The notes below the pieces were generated by a model, which was given only the letters and a program-made list of their open reading frames with translations, ran no database searches and was not told where the DNA came from. The position numbers and the translations under genes are program-made. Shown here piece by piece: positions 34,488 through 43,240 of a stretch of 64,000 nt of DNA. The stretch is from Hyphomicrobium sp. (lineage in GTDB: Bacteria > Pseudomonadota > Alphaproteobacteria > Rhizobiales > Hyphomicrobiaceae), in contig RXJH01000001.1 in NCBI GenBank assembly GCA_003987725.1, positions 186,001 through 250,000 on the forward strand. The letters are read 5' to 3'. Numbering within the stretch: the stretch's first letter is position 1; every line of letters starts with the position of its first letter.

Positions 34488-35323
34488 ACGCGATCGTCTT
34501 CGACAAAGTCTGGAAGGAATACGGCGATCACGTCGTGCTCGAACAGATCAATCTCGAGATCGTGGAACGCTCGTTCGTGGCGCTCGTCGGCCCATCGGGA
34601 TGCGGCAAGACGACGTTTCTGCGGATGCTGCTCGGCGAAGAGCGGCCGACGCGCGGAAGCATTCTCGTCGACGGTCTTCCGCTCAAGGCCGAACCTGATG
34701 CCGACCGTGGCGTCGTCTTTCAGCGCTATTCCGTCTTTCCGCATCTTACCGTGCTCGGCAACGTCATCATCGGGCGGGAGTTCGAAAGGGCAGGCGCCTT
34801 CGGCCGCCTTTTTGGGCGCGCGCGGAAGCAAGCCGAGGAAGAAGCACGCGAGCTTCTATCGGCCGTCGGACTTGCGGGCCAGGAGGAGAAATATCCGTCG
34901 GCGCTTTCTGGCGGCATGCAGCAGCGGCTGGCGCTGGCGCAAGCGCTGATGCGGCGACCAAAGGTACTGCTGCTGGACGAACCCTTCGGCGCGCTCGATC
35001 CCGGCATTCGTTCGGACATCCATGTGCTGATGCGGCGCATTTGGAATGAATCGTCGTTGACCGTCGTGATGGTCACGCACGATCTCAGCGAAGCTTTCGA
35101 ACTTGGCACGCGCATCATCGCTTTCGAGCGTCCGCGCAACCGGCCTGAAGAGCTCGAACGCTATGGCGCGCGGCTCTCGGCCGACATCCCCGCTCCGCCT
35201 CCGAGCGCGCCCGCGATTCCGAAGGGCGCGACGGTCACCAAGGACATCGAGATCTGGCCGAAGAAAGTTGCAGGGAGCCCGGGCGTTCTAACGCGACACG
35301 GGCACTCTGCTCCACGTTCCTAG
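34484..35323 (+). CDS. ABC transporter ATP-binding protein, guanidine operon
   Basis: A 279-residue ATPase. Walker A GPSGCGKTT (about 36-44), Q-loop, signature LSGGMQQR, Walker B VLLLDEPFGALD and switch histidine VTHD are all present. The C-terminal 60 residues are Pro-rich and variable. The ATG at 34484 overlaps the permease stop by four bases. It powers import by the preceding permease and binding protein. A 113-base gap with three tetraloop hairpins follows before the next gene. Confidence 0.93.
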   Translation: MNAIVFDKVWKEYGDHVVLEQINLEIVERSFVALVGPSGCGKTTFLRMLLGEERPTRGSILVDGLPLKAEPDADRGVVFQRYSVFPHLTVLGNVIIGREFERAGAFGRLFGRARKQAEEEARELLSAVGLAGQEEKYPSALSGGMQQRLALAQALMRRPKVLLLDEPFGALDPGIRSDIHVLMRRIWNESSLTVVMVTHDLSEAFELGTRIIAFERPRNRPEELERYGARLSADIPAPPPSAPAIPKGATVTKDIEIWPKKVAGSPGVLTRHGHSAPRS

Positions 35324-35338
35324 TCCACACGCTTGCCG

Positions 35339-35384
35339 CGAGGGACGACCCTCGATGGCATCTCACTAACCCGGGACGGCCCGG
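35339..35384 (+). promoter_or_regulatory. Guanidine-II (mini-ykkC) riboswitch
   Basis: Two perfect hairpins carry the class-defining ACGR tetraloops: CGAGGG-ACGA-CCCTCG (35339-35354) and CCGGG-ACGG-CCCGG (35371-35384), with a 16-base linker. This is the architecture of the guanidine-II class, in which the two loops bind guanidinium and contact each other. It lies 53 bases before the first DUF1989 gene and within the operon already preceded by a guanidine-I aptamer. Confidence 0.85.
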
Positions 35385-35399
35385 ACTGGCGCGCAATCA

Positions 35400-35417
35400 G
35401 CGTTTGCAAACAAACGC
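35400..35417 (+). promoter_or_regulatory. Third tetraloop hairpin before the DUF1989 genes; possible expression platform
   Basis: GCGTTTG-CAAA-CAAACGC is a perfect 7-4-7 inverted repeat followed by TTT, ending 7 bases before the GGGGAG ribosome site of the next gene. It could be part of the guanidine-II expression platform, a weak terminator, or a DNA operator. The sequence does not decide. Confidence 0.5.
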
Positions 35418-35436
35418 TTTACGCGGGGAGTTGAAA

Positions 35437-36171
35437 ATGGGGAACCTGATCTACAGCGATACGCTGCCCGGAGGTAAGCACTGGTCGCTGCTGATGCGCC
35501 GAAACATGCGCCTGCGGCTCACCGACGTCGAGGGCGGCGCCAACATTGGCATGCTGTTCTACAATCCGCAGAATCTACTCGAACGCTATAACGCTCCCGA
35601 TACGCTGAAATGTCAGCACACGTTCAAACTCACGGCCGGTCATTGCCTCTATTCCGATATGGGCCGCATCTTCTGCTCGGTCGTCTCCGACAGCTTCGGC
35701 TGGCACGATACGGTCAGCGGCAATACGACGAAGGCGATCATCGCGCGGAAGTGGGGTGAAAAGAGCTATCAGACGGCACGCAACGACTGGCAGCAGAACG
35801 GCCACGACAGCTTTCTCGTCGAAGGCGCCAAATACGGGCTGACCCGGCGCGATCTTGCGGCGAACGTCAACTGGTTCAGCAAGATCGCCGTCGCCTCCGA
35901 CGGCACGATGTCTCTCGACACGACGGCAGCAAAGGCTGGTGCGCAGGTCGAGTTGCGTTTCGAGATCGATACCCTCGTTCTCTTTCACACGTGCCCGCAT
36001 CCTTTGAACTTCGCGAACACCTACCCAAGGAAGCCGGCGCAATTCGAAATATTCGAAGGACCACCAGCGGCGCTCGACGACCCTGCCCGCCTCTCGGCGC
36101 CTGAGAACGCGCGCGGTTTCGAGAACAACCGCATCTTCCTCGCAGGCTGCTCGGGAGATGCGCACCAATGA
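35437..36171 (+). CDS. DUF1989 protein, urea-carboxylase-associated protein 1 (carboxyguanidine deiminase subunit)
   Basis: A 244-residue member of the DUF1989 family, the type once called urea amidolyase-associated protein 1. Known: such pairs form carboxyguanidine deiminase (CgdAB), which turns carboxyguanidine into allophanate and ammonia. Visible features are the metal-site-like [11 protein letters not shown] and a [19 protein letters not shown] segment near the C-terminus, which match the family layout. GGGGAG stands 6 bases before the ATG at 35437. It overlaps the next gene by four bases, consistent with a two-subunit enzyme. Which subunit is catalytic cannot be read here. Confidence 0.9.
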   Translation: MGNLIYSDTLPGGKHWSLLMRRNMRLRLTDVEGGANIGMLFYNPQNLLERYNAPDTLKCQHTFKLTAGHCLYSDMGRIFCSVVSDSFGWHDTVSGNTTKAIIARKWGEKSYQTARNDWQQNGHDSFLVEGAKYGLTRRDLAANVNWFSKIAVASDGTMSLDTTAAKAGAQVELRFEIDTLVLFHTCPHPLNFANTYPRKPAQFEIFEGPPAALDDPARLSAPENARGFENNRIFLAGCSGDAHQ

Positions 36172-36815
36172 TCAAGGAAAGCATGTTGCGCGAAGCCGAC
36201 GCGATTTATCGGCGTGTCGTTCCGGCCGGCAATTATTGGATGCATGTCGTTCAAAAGGGCCAGACGCTGCGCCTCCTCGATCTCGAGGGAAATCAGGCTG
36301 CGGATACCCTGTTCTTCAATGCCGACGATCCCGGCGAACGATACTCGGCTTCCGACACCATCCGCGAACAGGGCAATATCTATCTGACAGCCGGATCGGT
36401 GCTTCTTTCAGATGTCTGCCGTCCGATGCTGACGATCACGGCCGATACGGTCGGGCGCCACGACACGCTCGGCGGCGCCTGCGCGACGGAGAGCAACACG
36501 GTTCGCTACGCGCTCGAGAAGAAGTCGATGCACGCGTGCCGCGACAGCTACCTGCTCGCGATCGCCGAGAACGCGCACTACGGACTTTCAAAGCGCGACA
36601 TCGGCCACAATATCAATTTCTTCATGAACGTGCCGGTGACGCCCGAAGGCGGGCTGACGTTCGAGGACGGACTTTCGGCACCTGGAAAATACGTCGAGAT
36701 GACTGCGCACATGAACGTCATCGTGCTCATCTCAAACTGTCCGCAGCTCAACAATCCTTGCAACGCCTACAACCCCACGCCGATCGAAGTTCTCATCTGG
36801 GGCAAGGGGAGCTGA
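36168..36815 (+). CDS. DUF1989 protein, urea-carboxylase-associated protein 2 (carboxyguanidine deiminase subunit)
   Basis: A 215-residue DUF1989 protein, partner of the preceding gene. It shows the more canonical motifs: [15 protein letters not shown] (about 99-113), CRDSYLLA (about 124), [12 protein letters not shown], and [16 protein letters not shown] near the C-terminus. The histidines and cysteines in these motifs are likely metal ligands. Known family role: deimination of carboxyguanidine to allophanate. The start overlaps the previous stop; the carboxylase gene begins 5 bases after its stop. Confidence 0.92.
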   Translation: MIKESMLREADAIYRRVVPAGNYWMHVVQKGQTLRLLDLEGNQAADTLFFNADDPGERYSASDTIREQGNIYLTAGSVLLSDVCRPMLTITADTVGRHDTLGGACATESNTVRYALEKKSMHACRDSYLLAIAENAHYGLSKRDIGHNINFFMNVPVTPEGGLTFEDGLSAPGKYVEMTAHMNVIVLISNCPQLNNPCNAYNPTPIEVLIWGKGS

Positions 36816-36820
36816 GGCCG

Positions 36821-39800
36821 ATGTTTCGCAAAGTCCTGATCGCCAATCGCGGCGCTATCGCCTGCCGCATCATCAGAACGCTCGACGCCATGGGAATTGC
36901 GAGCGTCGCCGTCTATTCCGAGGCCGACAGGCATTCGATGCATGTCATGCAGGCCGGTGAGGCTGTCGCCATTGGTTCCTCCCCTGCTGCTGAAAGCTAT
37001 CTGAAGTTCGATGCGATCCTTGACGCCGCCAAGAAGACTGGCGCGGATGCCATTCATCCGGGCTACGGCTTCCTGTCGGAAAATCCCGACTTTGCCGAAG
37101 CCTGCGAAGCGGCCGGCATCGTGTTCATCGGTCCGAAGGCAAAGCACATGCGGGCCTTCGGATTGAAGCACAAAGCGCGCGAACTGGCACTGGTAGCGAA
37201 CGTGCCTCTCGCGCCGGGCTCGGGCCTCATCCGCGATGTGGAGCATGCCAAGAGCGAAGCCCAGCGCATCGGATATCCGGTGATGATCAAGAGCACGGCC
37301 GGCGGCGGCGGCATCGGGCTTCAACTCGTCTCGTCGGCGGACGACATCGCGCCGATGTTCGAGCGCGTCGAGCGCCTCGCGCGCAACAACTTCAAGGACG
37401 CGGGCATCTTCATCGAGAAATACGTCGCGCGTGGCCGCCATATCGAGGTACAGATTTTCGGCGACGGCCGCGGCAACGTCGTCTCGCTCGGCGAGCGCGA
37501 TTGCTCGGCGCAGCGGCGCAATCAGAAGGTCATCGAGGAAACTCCTGCGCCAAATCTTCCTGAGAAAACGCGTGCGGCGCTGTGGGACACGGCACGGCGC
37601 CTCGGGCAGTCGGTCAACTACGAAAGCGCCGGCACGGTCGAATATCTCTACGATGCCGAAACGGACGAGTTCTATTTTCTCGAGGTCAACACCCGGCTTC
37701 AGGTCGAGCATGGCGTCACCGAGGAGGTCACCGGCACTGATCTTGTCGAATGGATGGTGCGGCAAGCCGCAGGTGAACTGCCGCCGCTCGATCAAGCCGA
37801 CATTTCGCCGAAAGGCGCATCGATCCAAGTCCGGCTTTATGCGGAAGACCCGGCGCGCGAATTCCGGCCAAGCTCCGGCCGGCTGACTGAAGTTTCCTGG
37901 CCGCCGAGTGCGCGCATCGAGACGTGGGTGCAAAGCGGATCGGAGGTTTCGCCGTTCTACGATCCGATGATTGCGAAGATCATCGTCAGGGGCTCGTCGC
38001 GCGCGGATGCGTTGGCGCGCCTCAAAACGGCGCTTGATCAAACGCGCATCGGCGGGCTCGAGACAAACCTCGACTATCTGCGCCAGCTCGCGGGATCGAG
38101 CGTGTTCGCGAATGGCGAAATGCTGACGCGGACGCTGCAGACGTTCGCCTACAAAGCGGACACGATCGAGGTGCTGTCGCCCGGGACGCAGACGACGATC
38201 CAGGATTGGCCGGGACGTGTTGGCTATTGGGCCGTCGGAGTTCCACCGTCCGGGCCAATGGATGCGCTGTCGTTTCGCTTAGCAAATCGTATCGTCGGCA
38301 ACGACGAAGGTGCCGCCGGGATCGAGACGACGCTCGCCGGGCCTTCGCTCAAGTTCAACACAGAGGCCGTGATTTGTCTCGCAGGCGCTGAACTGTCGGC
38401 AACAATTGATGGCGCGCCTGCCGGCTACTGGCAGGCCATTCAGGTCAAGGCCGGACAGGTTCTGAAGATCGGCGGTGTCAAAGGACCGGGCGTGCGTGCC
38501 TACATCGCCGTTCGCGGCGGCATCGACGTTCCGTCTTATCTCGGTAGTAAATCGACGTTCACGCTTGGCAAGTTCGGCGGTCACGGCGGCCGCGTGCTGA
38601 TGACCGGCGATGTCCTGCATATCGGCAAGGACGTGGCGAGCTTTCCTTCGGCGCGCCTTCTGGAAGAGCTCAAGCCTCGCCTCGTCCATACCTGGGACAT
38701 CGGCGTCCTCTACGGGCCGCATGGCGCGCCGGATTTCTTCGCGCCGGAATACATCGACAAGTTCTTCTCGAGCGACTGGGAGGTTCATTACAATTCGAAC
38801 CCGACCGGTATCCGCTTGATCGGGCCGAAGCCGGTCTGGGCGCGCACCGACGGAGGCGAAGCCGGTCTGCATCCGAGCAACATTCACGACAACGCCTATG
38901 CCATCGGCACGATCGATTTCACCGGCGACATGCCTGTCATCCTTGGTCCGGACGGACCGTCGCTCGGCGGCTTCGTATGTCCCGCGACGATTGTTCAGGC
39001 AGAACTCTGGAAGATGGGGCAGCTGCGGCCGGGCGACAAAGTTCGCTTCGTGCGCCTCTCTCCAGCAGAAGCCGCGGCGCGCCTCGCGAAGCAAAATGCG
39101 GAAATTGCGACGCTGAACTCCATCGCGGCACCGTCGTTTCCGCACGCGAAGTGGGGCGCGGATGATTGCATCGTCGGCGGCCGCGAGGCGTCGGGCGATA
39201 AGCCGCGCGTCGTCTACCGGCGCGCAGGCGACGCCTACATGCTGGTCGAATACGGACCCATCGTCCTCGACTTCACCTTACGCTTCCGCGCACACGCGCT
39301 GATGGCTGCTCTCGAAAAGCGGAAGTTTCCCGGCATTGTCGATCTTACGCCCGGCATCCGGTCGCTGCAGGTGCATTACGACAGCACGATGCTGCCGCTC
39401 GAAGACCTGCTGGCTGAGCTGTCGCGGATCGAGGATTCGCTCGGAGACTTGAGTGACATCGAGGTTCCGTCGCGCGTCGTGCATCTGCCGCTGTCGTGGA
39501 ACGACGCAGCCGTACAGAAGACGATCGATAAATACATGCAGGGCGTCAGGCCCGATGCGCCCTGGTGTCCCTCGAACATCGAGTTCATCCGGCGCATCAA
39601 CGGTCTCGATTCCATCGAGGACGTGCTGAAGATCGTATTCGATGCGACGTATCTCGTCCTCGGACTTGGCGACGTCTATCTCGGTGCGCCGGTCGCGACG
39701 CCGGTCGATCCGCGGCGCCGGCTCGTCACGACGAAATACAATCCGGCGCGCACCTGGACTCCGGATAACGTCGTCGGCATCGGCGGCGCCTACATGTGCA

Positions 39801-40438
39801 TCTACGGCATGGAAGGTCCCGGAGGCTATCAGCTGTTCGGGCGGACGTGCCAAGTCTGGAACACCTACCGGACGACGGATGCCTTCAAAGCGGGTTCGCC
39901 GTGGCTTCTGCGCTTCTTCGATCAAATCCGCTTCTATCCCGTTTCGAGCGAAGCGCTGCTGGCATTCCGCGATGGTTTTCTCGAAGGTCAGGCGAGCGTC
40001 AAAATCGAGGAGACGACGTTTCGTCTTAACGATTATCAGGCATTCCTTCGCGACAATGCCGAGGCGATCGGCGCGTTCAAGTCGCGTCAGCAGGCGGCAT
40101 TCGAGGCCGAGCGGGCGCGATGGCAGCAAGTCGACCAAGATGGTGCGGCGGCCTCATCGGATATCGGCAACGATGATGATGCTGCTTCAGTGTTGCCAGC
40201 CGGGGCCACCGCGGTCGAAAGCCCGGTTCCCGGAAGCGTCTGGAAAGTGCTCGTCGAGCCCGGGGCTAAGGTCGTCGAGGGCGAGACACTGATTATCGTC
40301 GAGTCCATGAAAATGGAGATGGCAGTGACGGCGACGCAAAGCGGTATCGTTCACGAGGTGCGGTGCGCAGAGGGCCGGCCGGTCGCGCTCGGTCAGGCGC
40401 TCGTGATTTTAAAAGAACATGCGGAGGCGACGGCGTGA
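36821..40438 (+). CDS. Biotin-dependent guanidine (urea-type) carboxylase
   Basis: A 1205-residue single-chain carboxylase. Residues about 1-450 are biotin carboxylase (HPGYGFLSENPDFAEA, GGGGIGLQ ATP loop, EVNTRLQVEHGVTEE). A KipA-like/CT_A_B part (about 465-770) and a KipI-like/CT_C_D part (about 810-1010) form the carboxyltransferase. The C-terminal biotin carrier has VESMKMEM with Lys1164. In the substrate-site motif GLGDVYLGAP an Asp (Asp951) occupies the position where yeast urea carboxylase, as I recall, has Asn; Asp is reported for guanidine carboxylases. With the riboswitches and DUF1989 pair, guanidine rather than urea is the likely substrate. No allophanate hydrolase is fused; that is the next gene, overlapping by four bases. 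Confidence 0.93.
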   Translation: MFRKVLIANRGAIACRIIRTLDAMGIASVAVYSEADRHSMHVMQAGEAVAIGSSPAAESYLKFDAILDAAKKTGADAIHPGYGFLSENPDFAEACEAAGIVFIGPKAKHMRAFGLKHKARELALVANVPLAPGSGLIRDVEHAKSEAQRIGYPVMIKSTAGGGGIGLQLVSSADDIAPMFERVERLARNNFKDAGIFIEKYVARGRHIEVQIFGDGRGNVVSLGERDCSAQRRNQKVIEETPAPNLPEKTRAALWDTARRLGQSVNYESAGTVEYLYDAETDEFYFLEVNTRLQVEHGVTEEVTGTDLVEWMVRQAAGELPPLDQADISPKGASIQVRLYAEDPAREFRPSSGRLTEVSWPPSARIETWVQSGSEVSPFYDPMIAKIIVRGSSRADALARLKTALDQTRIGGLETNLDYLRQLAGSSVFANGEMLTRTLQTFAYKADTIEVLSPGTQTTIQDWPGRVGYWAVGVPPSGPMDALSFRLANRIVGNDEGAAGIETTLAGPSLKFNTEAVICLAGAELSATIDGAPAGYWQAIQVKAGQVLKIGGVKGPGVRAYIAVRGGIDVPSYLGSKSTFTLGKFGGHGGRVLMTGDVLHIGKDVASFPSARLLEELKPRLVHTWDIGVLYGPHGAPDFFAPEYIDKFFSSDWEVHYNSNPTGIRLIGPKPVWARTDGGEAGLHPSNIHDNAYAIGTIDFTGDMPVILGPDGPSLGGFVCPATIVQAELWKMGQLRPGDKVRFVRLSPAEAAARLAKQNAEIATLNSIAAPSFPHAKWGADDCIVGGREASGDKPRVVYRRAGDAYMLVEYGPIVLDFTLRFRAHALMAALEKRKFPGIVDLTPGIRSLQVHYDSTMLPLEDLLAELSRIEDSLGDLSDIEVPSRVVHLPLSWNDAAVQKTIDKYMQGVRPDAPWCPSNIEFIRRINGLDSIEDVLKIVFDATYLVLGLGDVYLGAPVATPVDPRRRLVTTKYNPARTWTPDNVVGIGGAYMCIYGMEGPGGYQLFGRTCQVWNTYRTTDAFKAGSPWLLRFFDQIRFYPVSSEALLAFRDGFLEGQASVKIEETTFRLNDYQAFLRDNAEAIGAFKSRQQAAFEAERARWQQVDQDGAAASSDIGNDDDAASVLPAGATAVESPVPGSVWKVLVEPGAKVVEGETLIIVESMKMEMAVTATQSGIVHEVRCAEGRPVALGQALVILKEHAEATA

Positions 40439-42219
40439 CACTATCGCTCGACATCGCTCATCTCACCGCACTCTACGCGCAAGGGAAAGCCACGCCCGAA
40501 GCGATCGTCGAAGAAGTCTTCGCGCGCATCGGCAGGAAGGGCATAGCGCCGGACTGGATCGCACTCCGCGACAAGGCGAGCGTTCTTGATCGCGTCCGAC
40601 ACGCACCGCGCGGGCCTCTTTACGGCATTCCGTTTGCCGTCAAAGACAATATCGATGTCGGCGGAATGCCGACGACATGTGCTTGTCCCGCGTTCGCCTA
40701 TACGCCGGAGCGTTCGGCAACCGTCGTCGAGCGGCTCGAAGCGGCCGGTGCAATTCTGATAGGCAAAACGAACCTCGACCAGTTCGCAACCGGATTGAAC
40801 GGCACGCGTTCGCCCTACGGCATTCCGACGAATGTCTTCAATGCGGAGTACATTTCCGGCGGGTCGAGTTCCGGATCGGCCGTCGCTGTCGCCGACGGAC
40901 TCGTTTCGTTTTCGCTCGGCACCGACACCGCAGGTTCGGGGCGCGTGCCGGCGGCATTCAACAACATCGTCGGACTGAAGCCGACCAAGGGCATGATCTC
41001 GACGCGCGGCGTCGTGCCTGCGTGCAAGAGCCAAGACGCCGTCTCGATTTTTGCGCTCACAGTCGCGGACGCGGCAAAGGTTGCGGAGGCCGCCATCGCG
41101 TTCGACAAGGACGATTGCTACGCTCGAGCGGACGCGCCGCCGTTCGCGGTCACAGATTTCGGGCGGCCGCTACGCGTCGGAATTCCCAATGCGCCGCTGT
41201 CGTTCTTCGAGGACAGCGAGTACCAGCGTCTCTATCATCAGACGATCGATCGTCTCGCGGAACTCGGGGCCGAGATCACGCCGTTCAACTTCGCACCTTT
41301 TCGCGATACCGCCGCGCTGCTCTATGACGGTCCTTGGGTCGCCGAACGTCTATTCGCGGCCGACGATTTGAGCGAGGACGATCTCAATCCCGTCGTTGGG
41401 GACATCATTCGAAGCGGGAGGGATAAATCCGCCCTCTCGGTATTCGAGGGCTTCTATCGCTTAGCGGAGTTTCGCCGCGCCGCGGATGCAGAATGGAAGC
41501 GCATGGACGTGATGGTGCTGCCGACCGCAGGCACGATCTACAAGATTGCCGACATACTGGCCGATCCCATCCGGCTCAATTCCAACCTCGGCGCGTACAC
41601 GAATTTCGTCAATCTGCTCGACCTGTCGGCGCTCGCCGTTCCGGCCGGTTTTCGTGATGACGGCATCCCGTTCGGCGTGACGTTGATCGGCCGTGCGTTC
41701 GCCGACGGACAGCTCGCGGCGGTGGGCGACATGCTCCACCGCGCGCTCGATGGTGCCAAGCTCGGCGCTACACAAGCGTCCTTATCCAGCTCGCCGCCCG
41801 TCACGGCGCGGCCGGTCAAGAAGCGAACGGTCGAGGTTGCTGTTGTCGGCGCGCATCTTAGGGGGCAACCGCTCAACGGCCAGCTGACGGAGCGCGACGC
41901 CGTCTATCGCGAAACGTGCCGTACCGCCGAGGGGTATCGGCTTTATGCCTTGCCCGGAACGACGCCGCCAAAGCCGGGTCTCGTCTTCGACGGCAGCGGA
42001 CCCGGCGGCATAGAAGTCGAAATTTGGGAAATGGACGAGGCCGCTTTCGGCTCGTTCGTGAGGTTGATCCCGGCGCCGCTCGGCATCGGCACCCTTGTTC
42101 TTGACGATGGCCGTCAAGTTAAGGGGTTCCTATGCGAAAGCCATGCGCTTCACGGCGCCGAAGACATCACCGAGTTCGGGGGCTGGCGGGCTTGGCTGAA
42201 CCGGACCGCTGTCGCCTGA
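40435..42219 (+). CDS. atzF: Allophanate hydrolase
   Basis: It splits allophanate to two ammonia and two CO2, completing guanidine (or urea) breakdown. A 594-residue protein: the N-terminal amidase-signature domain (about 1-450) holds the Lys of FAVKDNID (Lys70), the GGSSSG loop (142-147) and DTAGSG (164-169) with the nucleophilic serine. The C-terminal domain (about 465-594), which acts on an intermediate in AtzF enzymes, is complete, ending in FGGWRAWL. The GTG at 40435 overlaps the carboxylase stop and has GGAGG 7 bases upstream. Confidence 0.94.
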   Translation: MTLSLDIAHLTALYAQGKATPEAIVEEVFARIGRKGIAPDWIALRDKASVLDRVRHAPRGPLYGIPFAVKDNIDVGGMPTTCACPAFAYTPERSATVVERLEAAGAILIGKTNLDQFATGLNGTRSPYGIPTNVFNAEYISGGSSSGSAVAVADGLVSFSLGTDTAGSGRVPAAFNNIVGLKPTKGMISTRGVVPACKSQDAVSIFALTVADAAKVAEAAIAFDKDDCYARADAPPFAVTDFGRPLRVGIPNAPLSFFEDSEYQRLYHQTIDRLAELGAEITPFNFAPFRDTAALLYDGPWVAERLFAADDLSEDDLNPVVGDIIRSGRDKSALSVFEGFYRLAEFRRAADAEWKRMDVMVLPTAGTIYKIADILADPIRLNSNLGAYTNFVNLLDLSALAVPAGFRDDGIPFGVTLIGRAFADGQLAAVGDMLHRALDGAKLGATQASLSSSPPVTARPVKKRTVEVAVVGAHLRGQPLNGQLTERDAVYRETCRTAEGYRLYALPGTTPPKPGLVFDGSGPGGIEVEIWEMDEAAFGSFVRLIPAPLGIGTLVLDDGRQVKGFLCESHALHGAEDITEFGGWRAWLNRTAVA

Positions 42220-42395
42220 TCTCCGGCAAGCTTGAAATAATATGCTGCAAATGCCGAGCTTTAGGACGTCGACCGCAATTACGATGCGGCACCTTGCGAA
42301 AATGATGACCTCGACACCATGTTAATGTAGTATTTTATTCGGGATTGACGTTTGAACGCGTGAGACCGCCCTCAAGGCGGCAAGCGGAGGAAGCG

Positions 42396-43217
42396 ATGCA
42401 GAGCAAATTTATCCGGGCCAGTGTTGTCGCCGGGGCGGCGGCAATCCTTGGTCTCATGTCGGCGCAGCCGAGCGCGCGAGCCGACGATACAGCCGTGATT
42501 TGGGATAGCGTTAGGACAGACCTTTTCGGAACCCGCGACGTCGCCGACGGGGCTGGAAAAGTGATGCTCGAAGCCCCGTACCGGGCAGAAGATGCATCGA
42601 CCGTTCCGCTGACCGTTCGCTTACCAGCCGAATTCGCCAAGGACGTGAAATCGCTGACGCTTGTCATCGACAAGAACCCCTCCCCGGTCGTCGCGAGCTT
42701 CGCATACGGCGATGCGGCCGGCACGGGCGAGCGTGTTTTGGCTACGCGCGTCCGCATCGATCAATATTCGAACGTGCGCGCCATCGCCGAGACGAACGAC
42801 GGCAAGCTGTTCATGACGATGAAGTTCGTCAAAGCCTCGGGCGGCTGCTCGGCGCCCGCTGGTAAAGACCCCGAGGAAGCGGCAAAGACGATGGGCAAGA
42901 TGAAGGTCATGACGGCCTTCAAGGATCCTGAGGACGCCAAAGCGCAGGAGGCGCAGGTGATGATCCGGCATCCGAACAGTTCGGGTATGCAGATGGATCA
43001 GCTGACAGGCCTCTATATCCCGACGCACTTTGTGGACAAGGTTGCGGTGAAAACCGGCGGCAAAACCGTCTTCACGATGACGGGCGGCATCTCGATCAGC
43101 GAGAACCCGAATTTCCGCTTCACCTATCAGGGCAGCCCGGCCGATGTCATGAGCGTCGAGGCGGAGGATTCGAAAGGCAATGTGTTCAAGGGCAATTCGG
43201 CTCCGAACCAGTCCTGA
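42396..43217 (+). CDS. SoxYZ-like fused sulfur-carrier protein
   Basis: A 273-residue exported protein in which SoxY-like (about 35-155) and SoxZ-like (about 165-270) domains are fused. A signal peptide covers residues 1-29. The SoxY carrier cysteine is in SGGCSAPAG (Cys151), at the end of the SoxY part rather than the protein end. It resembles the family described as quinoprotein-dehydrogenase-associated SoxYZ-like carriers. SoxY carries sulfur intermediates on its swinging-arm cysteine in the periplasm. Here the next two genes are SoxC and a short SoxD, so the carrier probably presents sulfane sulfur to that dehydrogenase. No SoxXA or SoxB is in the window. GGAGG lies 5 bases before the ATG. 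Confidence 0.85.
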   Translation: MQSKFIRASVVAGAAAILGLMSAQPSARADDTAVIWDSVRTDLFGTRDVADGAGKVMLEAPYRAEDASTVPLTVRLPAEFAKDVKSLTLVIDKNPSPVVASFAYGDAAGTGERVLATRVRIDQYSNVRAIAETNDGKLFMTMKFVKASGGCSAPAGKDPEEAAKTMGKMKVMTAFKDPEDAKAQEAQVMIRHPNSSGMQMDQLTGLYIPTHFVDKVAVKTGGKTVFTMTGGISISENPNFRFTYQGSPADVMSVEAEDSKGNVFKGNSAPNQS

Positions 43218-43240
43218 CATCACGCCAGCGGAACGGCCAC

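Noticed and set aside
36158-36820. Very long frame giving the carboxylase a 220-residue N-terminal extension
   Set aside because: This part overlaps the DUF1989 gene in another frame and is Arg-rich; the biotin carboxylase domain starts at MFRKVLIANRGA (36821).
42366-42380. CCGCC-CTCAA-GGCGG hairpin before the SoxYZ-like gene as a riboswitch
   Set aside because: A single 5-base stem with no further structure or known motif is too common in GC-rich DNA.
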